A stretch of DNA of 64,000 bases from Rotaria macrura (GCA_900239685.1 OENT01000461.1:48991-112990); one strand, 5' to 3'. Positions 12,421 through 26,979 are shown, numbered from the stretch's first letter. The notes: generated from the sequence alone by a model not told the origin. Numbers and translations: made by a program.

Positions 12421-15400
12421 ATTTAATGAAATATAAACATACAAATTGTTGCTAACTTTATTTATTCAAATAAATATTTCCTTAATATTTGATTTAGATT
12501 AAATTGGTTCAATGATGCACGAGTATATTAATGTTGCTATTCAATATGAAAATCTTCACAGTCGTTAATAGAAACTATTTTTAACAATCGAGACTTGTTT
12601 TATTTATGATGAAATAAATCAATTGATTAAGAACCGTAGTGTATCATTTGTTTTTCAGACTACATTTGTTGTCAAACTTGACAAACACGTCTTAGCGATG
12701 ATCGTTTCAACTATTTGATCTATTTTCAAAATGATAACGTTAGAAAAAATTTTCATGCATTACATCCCAAACTTAAACGATAAATACTATCATCATAAAA
12801 ACATTTTTCATTGATGGAAAGATTTCATTCTAAATAGTTAAAACAATCCATGATAAAGATTGCAGCAACGAAATTTTAGTACATCAACTGTGTAAAATTA
12901 GCAATCGAATTCTTTTCTACTAAACCTACCTAATTTCGGTACAACCGAATTGGCATTTTACTTGATATACGATCTATCTACTCAGTTACGGACAGCACTG
13001 ACCATGAGTTAGCTCGAGGTCCACAAATTTGATCTGCTCCTAGTCAAATTTTACTTTCTAACAACAAGCTTAGCCAACAGAAAAGTAATCTACAAACCTC
13101 TACGTATGAAAATGATTTGAAAAATTACGGGAATTGAATTCACCAACATCTTTCGTAGTATCTATCAAAATCTACGATAGTTCATAGGTTCTTCAAAACA
13201 TTTTCTAGTACTAGCACAAGACAATTGTCTAAGAACATTGAATTATTGTGTAGCTCTTCATTCGTGCAGACAAATACCGAGAGAAGGCAACATAAAAGAT
13301 ATTGAATGAGAAGAAACATAGAGACGACACATTGTGCTATTGTCATATTAAAGACTAGCTAAATTTTATCGTTCATCGAATGGAATGTTAACAATATAGT
13401 TCTACGCGGTCATTTTGAATATTGCTCAACGATTACGATTAACTCATTTTTCAATATCAAGAAACAGAAAGACATTTAATCATCGAATGAATGATTCTGG
13501 GTTTCAATGAATTAAAAGTTTGGATACATATGTCGTCTACTAAATAAGATACTATGTCCAGCTAAGGGATAAAACTAAAAATATTGTTTTATTGTAAAAT
13601 TACAAAAGTGTTTTCGTAATAATAAGTGAAAAATACTAAAAACACTCACCACAAACGAAATCATATCCTACGTATAGGAAGAAATTCTAAATATGATTGA
13701 CTTTTAAATTATTCCAAAGTCAAATTTAACTCCAATATAAAACGAATTAAATATAATTAATAAGAATAGAATCATATTCTATGATTTCGAAATGAAATAA
13801 GATTAAACCTTAGTTAGAAGACTGCACAATCAACAAATTGTTTTGTGACAATAACTTGTTTGTTTTCTTGAACGTTCATATAACAGATTGATGCACTTCA
13901 GTACGTGTACATGTATTTAGTTAACTGAACAATGATTTTAGTAACCATGTGGACGTTAGTGTTTTGGTATGATGTGCTTAGCGTGAAAGAATGCAAGTTG
14001 AGAAAAAAATTATAATGAAATAATTTCAGCAAAATCGTGTAACATTCATAATCAGATCCAAAACTCTAAATATGCACAACTATGCAATACCTTTGAAACA
14101 TAAGCGAACGCATAACACACCACTATTAGAACATACATGAATGAGAAATAATCATGCTCGATAGCCAATAGTAAATGTTTATTTAAGAGTAGCAAGAGTT
14201 TGCCCGCTCTTTCTCTCTCACTCTCTCTGTGTGACTTACTTACTCTACTAGGTTTTTTCCTTGTAGTTTAGACATGAGAACGATTATATGTGTTATTCTA
14301 AAATATTTTCTGATTCTCATATGAGGAAGAATATCCATTACAACTCGAGTTTCATTTTGCACTAGTTGTTGTCGTCAGCAAATAAACATCATTGTTTCAT
14401 ATTCTCGGTTCTTAGTCTTAGTGGTGTTTTCTTTCTATCCTATATCTCATATTGCTCGTTGTCTTGTTATTTTTCCCGATTTCGCTTCTAACTGACGAGT
14501 AGATAAGACTAGGGAAATAACAGGTGATGGATTTTAGCCCAACCAATAGAAAGTCATGTTCCTCGGAAAAAAGCGAAGCCATCCTAGTTCCCAGCTACTT
14601 CTTTCGATCTAGCTCTTCATCTTTCACTTGAATTAGTTGCTACTGTAGATTAAAATCAATGAAATATACAGTTGAGACGCACACGTAAATATCGTAATTC
14701 GAAGATAACCTTACAGACGTTGAAGAAGTACATGCATTTTTCAATAGACATTTATTTTCAATAACTTAGAATAATGGCTTAGTGATGCATCTATTCAGAC
14801 TGACACAATCCAATGTCGAGTGACATGTGTTTAGATATGCACCGATTGAATCTCTCCGATGAATGCAATTATAATAAGTTGATGTCCTAGAATTTTTACA
14901 AGATCATAAGTGACAAGAAATTCACAGTATTTGCATTCAAATTATTGTCCTAACTTGATGAAAAAGGTAGTTTGTTCATTTTTATCGAATATATAAACTC
15001 TTAATTGAGATACTGGTGAAATTTGGCATAGTGACTATTCAGAGTTAAACTACGCTGAAGTATTTCTTGAAACTATAAACCATTCATTTAATTACAAAAT
15101 ACTATTCAATATGATCCTGTGAAAAGAAATAAATAATGAAGAAGATATGGTTAAATATTTTGACTCATTTTGAGGCTAACTTGCAGTACGTACTATGACC
15201 GAATTCTGCGATTCGAATGACTTATTTTGAAATATTGATAATGTTACTAGAGGTCGAAGTTATGGCTTCGATGATAAGACATGAAATATAATGAAGACAA
15301 TATTCATTTCCATATGTTGACAATTATCTCGATTTCAATGGCGAATCCTAAGAATATAAATTAGCGTAAACACTTAGAGCAATGATTACATCAGACAAAT

Positions 15401-17881
15401 TCAACATAATAATAAAGGAACCGACTGATCGGAGGAACGCTCTTTTCCAACTACGATCATTATTGCAGAGAAAGTGAACGGAGTTGGAACTCTTACTTTC
15501 TTATCTGATTAGAAGTAAACATGAGAAATTAGCAGTTCGACTATTGAAGAGTAGTTAAAGGTGACAACATGAAAACGATAATATTTCATTTCGATATTAT
15601 CGAGTAATCTCAAGCGGACTGACTTGTAACAAGTAGATACGACGAAAGTGTTCACACAATAGTGGCCTATCTATTGGGGAAAAGCCAACACCATAAGCAC
15701 ATGTTTGTGTGCATTGAATAGTATAATTATATGGCGAATGTAAGAGAACTGTGCAATTAACAGACGCTGTTAGTCAGCCAAGCTTATCATTGGAATTCAA
15801 AATGTTTATAATTTAAACTTTTGTGAAAATGAGTATTGGTTATGTTTCATCGATGATAAATAGACAGTTCTAGAATGGTACACCAAACAAACGGAATTTC
15901 TCTTCAAATTATTGTCCATCGAAAAGACCGTATCAACGTATGAGTTATTTCTAGACGCCACTAATTGCTAGTTGTGATCAACGTGAAAGTCTTAAAATTA
16001 TTTCTCTTCTATTCATTTATTTACTTATCTACAAAATGACCTGGCTACCCTAGTCCTCTGTTTTCACCTGCTACTTTTACCCGTTGGATAGTATCTTCAG
16101 ATATCAATCTTATCTAAACCGAACTCAAGTCTACGTTCGAAAATAAATGATCACCATTATTTCAGTAGTAAAAAGTCTATCAAAATCGAAAATGCCAATC
16201 ATCGATGATACTGACTTAAGAAGTATAACAAAAATAATTTTCCTTTTTGATTCCGACAGTAAATTATGGAATATTTACCAGGAGTAATCGTGCGTCAAAG
16301 AAAATCAAACTTCAATCTGAAGTACAATGTAATTCAACAAGACTAATATCACAACAAAAAACCTTAGTTCATACAGACTCTACAGGGTTCAAAGTGACGT
16401 ACTGACTGATCTATACCAGCTATTAATTTATCACTACTTACTCACAGTACGTACTTAGGATGTACATTTTTGTAATACTAATATAGTTTTTTTTGCTTAC
16501 ATAAGTATCTGTTAATATTGAAATGAATTCTAATCAGAAAAAGCCTTTTTTTTTGGCGATTTAATTAACTATTGATTGGATGTTGAGTTCATGAGTAGAA
16601 CTCGATGAGACTCTGAAAATTCAGAAGTTAAATGTGTCTGAAATGTTGAGTGTAGGAGCAATTGTTGAGATTCTTTATTACTTCTTATACACAATATAAT
16701 ACGAATGTTGAATTAGATGAGAGCGGAAATCCGGATACATGCGATTTTGTTAGACATGTCACACAACTTAGTAGAGTTGGTTAGAGAGGTGTCAGATATT
16801 ACAACAACGTAACAAGTAACGTCTATGAACGATTAAAAACGGTGTGTCAGTAAAATTTCATCGAAATAAGTATGAAATACTAATTCGTTTAATGCAACAT
16901 TCCACAGTGATTTAAGTATAGTATGATGATACATTTCATTCGAGAATAAACCAAATAGAAGAAGTAGTTTCAAGCAAAATATTCACAAACAACTATATTG
17001 TGTCTTACAGTTGTGTAAACTACATGTTTCATCGTCTATCAGAAATTTCAAAGATAGTAACTGAATGGATTTCGATTCAAATTTTTCTTGTTAAGAGACA
17101 ATGTTATACGTAATAAGCACTTCGAAAAGCTGTAGTCAAATTTCATATACTATCGTTTTCATTTATTTGTTTCTAACGGTACTGCTCTTACAGGTAGATA
17201 CGGGCTTATTTTGACAATCTACTAAGTGATGAGGAAAACAATATAAGTGATCAATGAAAGTCTATCAGCAGACAGATGAGCCCGAGATTTATAAATGAAC
17301 GGGTATCCAGTCTATTAATCTCGCATTGACTATTCGACTTCGCAATAACGTTCTTTTGAGTTTTCGATTAATGAGATCGATAAGTGAAATCATCAACGTT
17401 GAATTCCTACTGAGAAATCATCGGCTATTTGTTTCACTCATATTACGAATTAAATATTGAACTCTGTACCATTGAAACGTAGGATGTGCGGAAAGATTCA
17501 TTTGACTGATTTCTCATGAACCAGAAGCATAAGATGTACAGCATAACAAGTTTCTCAGTTGTTCCATGTCCTACAAGACGAAATGGTTCATTGACCAATA
17601 TACATGATGCAATTGTATCTGATACTGCACAGCAAAAATACGAAAAATAAAATATCGCAAATAATTTAAATCAACACAACCTACATATGACTAGTAAAGA
17701 GTAACCAGGTGTTGGTGGTCGTGATTGACGAAGAAGATATAGAAAGAGTTAACATTTCAAACGGAAACCTCACACAGGTGCTGAGATGAAAGTCTCGTCT
17801 CGTCGACATGGTTGTGTCTATTCTCATAATGTTTATTCGTACCAATCTAGTCTAATACTTGTGAGTAATAAACTGCTATGA
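12421..17881. other. 5.5 kb intergenic region without recognisable genes
   Basis: Reading both strands, I found no exon with family similarity or splice-consistent chaining, no convincing tRNA and no long repeat. There is a short TC-rich tract near 14210-14230. The 5' part must hold the golgin 3' UTR and the 3' part the end of the convergent minus-strand gene. Fast-evolving single-exon genes or ncRNAs could be missed. Confidence 0.4.
12469..12474 (+). terminator. Candidate poly(A) signal of the golgin-97 gene
   Basis: AATAAA about 50 bases after the stop codon at 12420, in an AT-rich 3' flank. The position is typical for a short 3' UTR in a compact genome. Sequence match only. Confidence 0.45.
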
Positions 17882-20108
17882 TTATTTGTGAAATGTATTG
17901 ATATAAGTAGAAAAAAATGTTGAATTCGGTGGACCTTTAATAAATGTTTCGTATTGATTGGAAAAAAATGGAGCCAATCCAAAGGATTGTGGATCAAGTT
18001 TTATTTGAATTTCACCACGTTGAGTATTAATGCGTTGTATAACCATGGAAGTTTTTTTATCTTTTTCTTCATCATTATCCATTTCATTGTTCACAAGTGC
18101 CGTAAAAGTAGGCCCCATAGGAAATCGTTGATCACTGATACTTTCACAATTATACATCGGGATACAGATAGCAGGAGATAAACCACTGCTCGGATCTTTT
18201 AATTGTTTTGGATCAATACCAATCATAGCCATATTTAATGCAAACTATACATGAATATGAATAATGACAGAAACTGTATTCAATTACTTGTTTTGTTTGT
18301 TCAGCATCACGCATAATTTGTCGGAGAGAATCTAAATAAAACAGTAGACTCGAAAAAAAGTTCATAAATAGAAAATTGACAACACGAACAATGAAGAAAA
18401 TTACAACAACACTTATTACATTGTTCATTGGTAATGACGTCAAGTGATTGTTTCGTTGAGTCTCTGAACACATCTATTAATTTTATTCTTTTTTATTTCT
18501 TTGCCAAGAATATAAAATCTTCAAAAGTTTCCTCTTTTGCATTTCTCATATTCTGATAGACTTGATGTTTTCTGAATAACGTTTTCTAAGAACTCATTCA
18601 CATTAATTACCAAATTTTGCTGCGTTCGATTTAGAAGTTTTGCTCATTGCAACTATCAATTGTTTTTCATTATATTCTGATGAAAAACTTACTTTGATTT
18701 AGTTTGATTGCTTATGTTGCCTATACAAAACAACATTTATATTGAATATCTTTCATTAGAAATGAATTACTTTTGCTAAAACAAAAGATGTATGATCTTT
18801 ATTGTGTAATTGATGGTATCTATTGTTTTTCTTTACCTTGATTTCATTTTATTTGCACCGGATTTTTTTGATTTTTTCGAATTTTCTATTCGAATAAGTA
18901 TACAGAACAAGAATAATTTATTGTGACTCACTTTGTTCTTTAGTTTTGGATTTCGTTTTCGTTTTATTTGTTGACTTTTTTTTACTTTTTTTGTTTGTAG
19001 TATTAGGAAAATTATGATTGGAGGATATATTTGGAGAAGAGGATTCTTTATTAATGTTAAATGATGCATCTTGGTTTCTAGCCGTATTTTGATCAGTATC
19101 AATCAATTCACCTATTTCTCGACGAACAGTATTGACTAGTTCACGAACATTCTTCGAAGACAAATAACAACAATGGCACATTGATCAGAGAGAAAGGATA
19201 TTTTCGCGTACACTCTGAGTTTCACTAAATGGAAGCCTTGGTATTGAGCGTTAAAAGCAGAAGCGTGTGAAATAAAATGAACGTAGCTACTTTGTAGAAT
19301 AGATCTAGATTGTTAGTTTGATCTTTGGTAACATGTTTCCCTTTGAAAATCTATACGTGTTGATTTTTCTCTGTAATCTAGTACTCCGCCGAGCATGGGA
19401 GTATGTTATTATCGCTTTCTTTCTCTCTCTCATGAATAAATACATGCTGGGCATATGTTTTTCTTTTATTAATCTCACCATTTCCTTGTATACTTGTTTT
19501 CCATCTGGTTTCGTATTTAATGGTGATACGAAAAAGTCTTGCTTTTCTTTTGCTGAAGTTACTGGAGTTTTTGAACTATTATTTATACTAATTGGTTTCA
19601 TCAGAGAGAATGTTCTATATCGAGAAGATATTTGTACTTGATCTGTAAGAGTCAAATAGAACAAAAACAATGCTGTATGGATATATTACCATCGATTTGA
19701 TTGAGATTACCAGAGTTTTTATCGGTTAAATCTTCATGTGTTTTTTTATTTTCATAGTAGAAACACTGATTTTCTTTATCATCGAGATCTAGTAGAAAAA
19801 AATTAGAATGATATCATCAAGTACTGAAAATAACTTTGATCATTATTGTTATAAAACTGTTTTTCTGAGTATTTTATCGGTATAGTATTATGTGAATGAC
19901 TATCAATATAATCTTGTTTGCCACCTTTATCAAACATATAGTTCTGTTGCTTAGTCGATTGCTGACCATGCATGAAAATGTTTTGATGAGTCACCTTAGG
20001 TTTACGACGACAACAGACATTTTTCGGGTAAATCTCATCTTTTTTGTTGGATAAATGTTGCATGACATGCGCAGTTAATTGCTTTAATGAAAATTTTTTT
20101 TCATGCAT
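17882..20108 (-). CDS. Unrecognised Lys/Asn/Ser-rich protein
   Basis: Exon model on the minus strand: 20108-19835, 19788-19690, 19642-19357, a possible 25-nt micro-exon 19236-19212, 19151-18932, 18331-18288, 18244-17882. Total 436 residues if the micro-exon is real. The other junctions agree in phase: donors GTTATT, GTAATA, GTGAGT, GTAATT; acceptors CTACTAG, CTTACAG, TTCGAAG, TTATTTAG, ATGTATAG. The first 300 residues are basic, Asn/Ser-rich and probably disordered, with one helical stretch containing KEMVRLIKEKHMPSMYLF and another containing VRELVNTVRREIGEL. A Lys-rich run (KKSKKKSTNKTKTKSK) precedes a final segment of ~135 residues containing LRQIMRDAEQTKQ and MAMIGIDPKQL, which looks folded. 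I do not recognise the family. No membrane segment or signal peptide was seen. The basic runs could be nuclear localisation signals (inference). Confidence 0.55.
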
Positions 20109-21188
20109 TTAATGACTTTTAGTAATAAAACAAGCGAATGCTTGTTCATTTGGTACTATTAAAAATTGTATATCACGAAAGAGATCAGGAATGCATGCAC
20201 AATTATATTGAGTTTTCTACAAAATTTCATTTATTTGTGAATTTATAGAATAATAGTTAAAAAACATTGTTTTTGTTTTCATTCCTCATCATGAAATCAA
20301 TTTTATAATAGGCGCTTTTTTTCTAGAGGAAACAAAACAATTTATGAATTTAAGTAAATGCTATAAATATTCGTTGAAATTGTCATATTTATAAAATGTT
20401 TCACAGTTTCAATAATAATAATAATAAAAAAACTCCACTACATATGAACTCTGTTGAGAAATTCATTATTATTACTATTGTCTAAGAAATGTATAAAAAG
20501 TAAACATAATAGGTACCTTGAATCAATATATGATTGATTTCTAAGATGATGCTTGACCGAGGATTGTTAAATTCAAATATTGAACTGAACTAAATTAAAT
20601 GTCGATATAAAATTGAAGGTCGAGTTCATCCTCTGTCTCATAAATGAATGAGAGACGTTATACAGAAGTTCCAATAATCAAACATTGTCTATTACCAGTA
20701 CAACATCAGTTCTAGCTTTCTACCAAAATAGCTGCTCAGTTAGCATATCTAACTCATATATATCAAAAGAAAAGCATGGACTCAATCAGTTCCATCCTCT
20801 TCTTGTTTTTCAATAGCCGAGGAAGAAAGTTTTTTCGTTTCTAGTTCGAAACAAATAATACTTTCAATATGACCTGAGAAAGTGGACTCAGATGACAATA
20901 CATTATGATATTCTAATTACAGTCTGTATCTTTTTATTCAGATGATGAGTAGTTTATATTCCATGGAGAGAATAATGTCATCAGATTTGTTTCATATTAC
21001 GTATAAATGTGATGATTTATGATCGAAAGAAGTATTTCAAGAAAGATGATCATTCCACTGCTCTTCATATTCTTTAGAGTTAGTCGATAGACAAACTTTC
21101 ATTTTTCTTATACATGAATCATACGTATACTTCCAATGTAAAAATGAGCGCGGTTTGTAAAACATAATCTATTTGTTTAGTACAATCA
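20109..21188. other. Divergent promoter region, nothing recognised
   Basis: About 1.1 kb of AT-rich DNA separates the start of the unrecognised minus-strand gene from the start of the Kv channel on the plus strand. It presumably carries both promoters. No specific motif can be supported. Confidence 0.35.
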
Positions 21189-23663
21189 ATGGAATCGTCC
21201 AACACAGTCGAAGAAATTAATACGAAACCAAAATTAGTTTCGTTTCTAGTCGATGGTGTTTTATTTGAGATAAGTGAAGAGCTCATTGAAAAACGAGCAC
21301 CAAATTCATTATTGGCACGTGAAAATCGTCGTACGCAATTCTATGATGTTAATCAAAATGTTTATGTATTTGATAAACCAGCTGATGCATTCGAAGTTCT
21401 GGTATATTTTATCTCTACCGGTCTTTTATCACGACCAACAAATGTGAATAGCCTTAAATTATATTCATTAATGTCTTTTCTTGAAATGGAAGAAACACTA
21501 CTAACGTCATTTAAGAAAATGGAATATTTAGCATTAGAAATCAACTGGGAATCAACAAAATTGTATGTGAACAATTCGAAAGAACTGTTTACTAAGTAGT
21601 CAATAAAATATGAGAAGGCTTCCCTCTCGAATAAATCTCACATGTGTATATATATAGACGATGAGAAATATCTTTCCAAAAACAAAACAACTCATTACAT
21701 ATACGCACTCATTGCCATATAAAACCTATTCGTTTCATGATTCCATTCTTGAGACATGAAAAATTACTGGTGAATTTTTCAATCGGTAAAACACCAATAC
21801 ATTGTGTGCCACTCTTCATAGAAAATGATACAATAGTTAGTTTTGTTGATAATATAACCACTATTTTGCTTTGATCTACAACGTAATCGAACTGCTCGCA
21901 TTTTAGTAGATGCATAAGTATACTTTTCATCTCAGTAATGCATCTCTGATCTTACTAAGACTTCCTCCTTTTTTTTGTTGATGACGACTGCACTAGTGTA
22001 GAATGTACTTAAAGTTTATTTTCTCGATACAATCAGATGTGGCAGAAACTTGAAAACATTCTCGCTGGGCACTGACGGGTTCGCTGCTGTGGTCGGTTTG
22101 AAATACATTTCCTATGAAGAATACAGCCAAAACTAAGATGTTCAAGATGAAAAACACAACTCCGTAGCACATTTAATAGTCTTAAAAACCTTATCAAATC
22201 CAAACGATTTAGTCTTGATAGATTTGGTTTGAAGAATAAAAATTTGAATTGTTTCGTATATCAATAAGATGGCCACCTGTTTTTTTATCCAGATATCGAA
22301 TGTATCTTGAAAGATTGGCACGTTCTCGTTGGAATTGTTTTTACCTATTGACATTATTTCACAATCTAAAATTCTTCATTATGACTCTTTCGACTATCGT
22401 TGATTATCGATGAAAATTTCAACAAAACGATCAAACCCGTGTATCAGAAAGTTATACACTCGAATTCTTTTATACTTGCTCTACCATCATCGAAATCTTC
22501 TTTTGATCATAATACTAATCTGAACTGCATTGCATGCTACCGCGTAAATGTATTCGGAGTACATGTTATGACATAAACAAATTTGTCTCTACTTTAGCAA
22601 TCAGTTCTTAATGGGTTTCTATTGATAGAGGCAATGTTCCGATGCTAGAAAGAATATGAATATTCATTCTGCATTAACTCTATGCTAAAAATGCAATATT
22701 AGTATTCATATAGAACTTGTACAAATCTAGATGATTTTGATTTATTGAAACTGATGACATCTTATTTTATAGCTGACTATCCTACACATCTACCACGAAA
22801 ACAATAGATATATATTTATTTTAACGAATATTTTTCTTTTCAGTTCAATCAATTCACGAATTGATGGTCTGTTTACATTACCATTATCTTCTAAACCGAA
22901 GATAGTAAATACATTTTTCTTTGCCATGACAATGATCTCCTATGGAAATATTTGTTTCGAATATACATTTGCTTTACCATTGTTTCATGCCATACCATCA
23001 ACAACAAACAATGAGACAATGGTCTACACTATTGTTGGTCTTGATTTTTATCCTTCGACAGAATATCTATCCTATGTTCCTGAACTAGTCTATTTGATTA
23101 TTATTCTTATCGAATTTTTTATGCGTTTTAATTCTGTCACAATGAAATCAAAATATTTCTCAAATTATCTAACATTAATTGATATATTATCTATATTGAG
23201 TTGCATTATTTATCTATGTTCTATAATTACAATAAAAGGAAATCAAATGATCGTTTGGTTCATAATTTGTTTTCGTTTGATTCGAATATTAAAACTAAGT
23301 CGTTATTCAACGTATATTCGTCAATATATTCAAACAATATTTTATCATTATGATATATCCATACTTTTCTTTGTTATATTCATTTGTTTGTGTATATTTT
23401 TTGGTAATTTCACTTATGGAATCTCTTTAATTGATCATCATCATATACATACAAGTCCGCTTGATTCTCTTTATTATTCATATGAAACAATATTAACCAT
23501 TGGTTTTGGTCAACATATACCTTCAACACCATATCTAACATGGATTACGCTAGCATCTATTTTATTTGGAATGATTTGTCTTTCATTACCGGTACCTTTT
23601 TTAGCAATCTATAATTTTAATTTAGATAATTATGAACAAGAAATGATTAAGATGTTAAATTAG
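21189..23663 (+). CDS. Short voltage-gated potassium channel (Kv-type) with GFGQ filter
   Basis: Two exons, 21189-21595 and 22844-23663, joined by a 1.25 kb intron in phase 2. The protein has 408 residues. Residues 16-115 are a BTB/T1 tetramerisation domain. Hydrophobic segments S1-S6 follow from ~157 to ~395. S4 carries R280, R283, K286 and R289 at every third position, in the RLIRILKLSR context typical of Shaker-type channels. Compared with Shaker this corresponds to R3, R4, K5 and R6; the positions of R1 and R2 are W274 and I277. The pore signature is TILTIGFGQ (354-359: TIGFGQ) instead of TVGYGD, and the pore-helix WW is YY. S6 keeps the PVP gating motif (385-387). T1 lacks the Cys-Cys zinc site of Shab/Shal/Shaw types. 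The cytosolic C-terminus is very short (~15 residues). Family role: plasma-membrane K+ conduction. Its actual selectivity and voltage dependence are open. Confidence 0.9.
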
Positions 23664-23679
23664 TTTTTTGTATACAAAA

Positions 23680-26600
23680 TTATTCCGTCGTAGCCGACGT
23701 TGATACTGTTCGATGTCGTAAATATGATAAAGATCGATCTGTTGGATCAAAGTCTGTTGGATGTTGTGATTTTTGTTCAATATGATAACATTTAGCACTA
23801 GAAAGAAATCGTTGACAATAGAAAAAGAAATGAAAATGACTCGTTTATGAATAGTAATAATAAACCTGGCTAAACGTCGAATAGGAGAGTCTATGTGTGC
23901 TTGATCATGCAGTTGCCAAGAAAGTGCAGATTGTGAGTCGCGGCCATTCGAAAGTGGTGTTGCTGTACGATGATAATAGCGAAAACCTTGTTCGGAAACT
24001 ACACGGCGAGGATCGACAATTTTTGGTGTTTGAGTTCGACATCCTATGGATGATAGTGTCTGACGTTCATCTAGCCATTTGTGATAGGGAAGAAGAGTTG
24101 GATCCGGCAGAACTACTGTGTGAATCTTAGGCATAAAAAAGAGTAATAATGCGAAGCATGCAGTGATCTATGAAGTCATATTCTACCTCATCTGTTTTGT
24201 TTCTGTATTGAGCCATAGCATCATATTCATGTTTATCGTAATCATCGCGAGTAATAAATTGCTATTAATTGAAAAGAGAAACGAACATTTCATTTTTCAT
24301 TATTTAGTTCCATGCTTGTCAATCTTGTGAAGATAGATTTTATTTTGTTGAAAACGACAAATTTAATTATTATTAGAGCATAAAAATAGAAACAATCTAT
24401 GTAAGCATATATTTTTAGTCACAATCTTGTTTAGTGCCGTGATTGGCAAAATAAAAACAACGACAAACTATGCCAATTGTTTCAATCAACAAGAAAATAC
24501 TTGAAATGTTTTTATAATTGTAAACTTTTACAAGCGACATTTTACTATTTTAATTACTAAAGTTCTCGATTCTTTTTTAAATATTAATTTAAAAGTTCAA
24601 ATAAAACAACTGTTATCATTGCAATTTAGTCTATAAATGCTTTAAAATCTCTTCGAATGTTGTGATACTTCCTTTAAAATAAATGTTTTTTTCTTATTGA
24701 CCAAGTCAATGTCAAGATAAACGACGTTATCACGTTATGTTTATTTCAAGTGGCTATTTGTTCGTAAATAAAAATCCTGACAAAAGAATGTTCTTGAGAC
24801 AGGATATAATCAAAATATTTTAACAGTTATGATGAATAGCTATGGACTAAATCAGTAATCGATACAATGCCAGTTAGTTTTTCAAGTATGTACTTGAAAA
24901 TATATTGAATATTGAGTGAAGAGTAATCAAAAATCGACTCGACAACTTCAGTAATATGAAAATTTTTCAAATTCTTGCTAGTCTAATCAAGACTGAACGG
25001 TTGACTGTCATTTTGAATAGTTGATTTGTGACAGACATTTTGTAATGTTTACCTTACTGTACTGTCTAGAAAACTTTACTCGTACTTTGTTGTATACATT
25101 TTTCATCAGACTTTGTCTTTCTCTCTCTCGCTTTTAAAACTATCAAAAATGAAGGATATAAAAAAGTAGAAATGTAAAAGAATTCTTATACTTCCAATGT
25201 ACACAGTTAGAGAAATCTTTGAAATTTTACTCTTCTTGTTATCTCCCTCATAATAGATATAAACATATGATAATTTGAAATTGCAGAAAATAATAAGTTT
25301 CAGAAGTGAAACAATCTAGACACTTGTAGGTAACTTTTCGTGCATCCAGGACTAAAGAGAAAATTAGTTAAATGCCGACGGACTAATGTCGAAAAGGAAA
25401 AATAGTGAACACACGAACGCGTCAACATTGGAAAACGTCGACAGCTGAGAAGGGTATGGGTTATGGGTGTAGCTTTAGAGAAGACCATCATGTATATCCA
25501 TGCTCTCCAGATTCACAATATATAGTGTTAACAGAGACAGAAAAAAAAACTAGAAAACATAAGTTTGTCTTTGATCCGAGACGTACAACAAGTACAGAAC
25601 GTAAAATATGTCATTCAGTCGTAGATTGTATTATTATGCTTTACTATATTTGGACTTTCGATATTTATTGTCGACATATAATCTTCGATACTTTCTCATC
25701 ACAAAAAACATTTTCCGACCACTTTACAGAGTAAGTTGTAAACTTATGGGAAAATATTACGCTCTATATCAAGGCGCATGTTCAGAAACTTTTTTATTAT
25801 CAAAATGCTTCTCTGAATGCTGAACTTAACAATAACTTTTAAGAAAACCTTACTTGTGAAATTAGATCACAATTCAGTGATTTACGAAAAATTTCTAATA
25901 ATCACACTTCTATTGTGAAAGTGCATGACAGTAAAATTTTGCTCGACATTCTCTATCGAGCTAAATATCAAATAAAAGAAATAAAAACATGATCTTCACG
26001 ATATCCAACGCAATTAACTAAACAGAGTCAAAGTGAAAGCGATTTCCCATATTCATTCAAATAAATAGACAAAACTGATGTGAAATTTTCCACGGAAGTT
26101 ATTTGCAAAGTAAGTATTCATGGCACTGATGAAAATTGATGACTCGAAATATTTTCTCATATCTGTGTATTTCAAATGCCTATGCATTTTGCTCTTGTGT
26201 TTGAGACTTGGATGTGCATTCAAGCTTTTTCCAACTCATCATAGATATTTATGTAATTTCAAAATATTTCTAGTTTGAAGCAAATTATATTACCTAGAAA
26301 ATAATTAAAATATCTTAAAACAACTTTGGTTGAAAATTACCCACAACAGATTTTATTTGAAAATTCATTACTTTTTTTATCCTTGAGTATAGAATTACCA
26401 GATCTCGTTGTTTTTAAATCAATAGAAGTACTTGACACAAATAAGAAGTTGATGACGTCAAAAAACAAGTTTTTCTAATAGACTTCACCATTCGGAAATT
26501 GTTTGCTCACACTATGCAAAGCATAAAATTAATCTGCATTTTAATCTCCTTTCTAAATTCAGTTGATTGAACTATTTTATACTTCTAAGTTGATCCACCG

Positions 26601-26979
26601 AATGTCTTATGTACTTTTCCTTACTATACGATGCTCGTAAACAAAACATTTCCTTTTACTCGAACCATAGATACAACATCAATTAATGTTAAACTTACAT
26701 GTTTATTAATAAATTGCAAATATTGATTGTATTGTTGAGTTTTGAAACGATTTCGATCGAAACGTGTTTTATCCAATTGTTGAACTTGCTTAGTTTTCGC
26801 CACTAAGAATGGTTCACGTACATTACAACGATAATTTCGATAGATGATTTCTCGACGACGAAGTGTTTCGAAATCATACTTATTTATTAGTTGATCATAA
26901 TCCTATACGGAATAAAAGATCTTTTTTTTTCAAGATCACGCAGATATTGAGTTCATGAATGTATAAAAAGTTTTTATGC

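Noticed and set aside
14205..14235. TC-rich tract as a promoter element
   Set aside because: Simple sequence with no associated gene start. Similar tracts occur in introns elsewhere in the window.
25405..25734. 109-codon open frame inside the long FAM228-like intron
   Set aside because: No family similarity, overlapping open frames on the other strand, and no splice context. Kept only as a note that this patch is less AT-rich.
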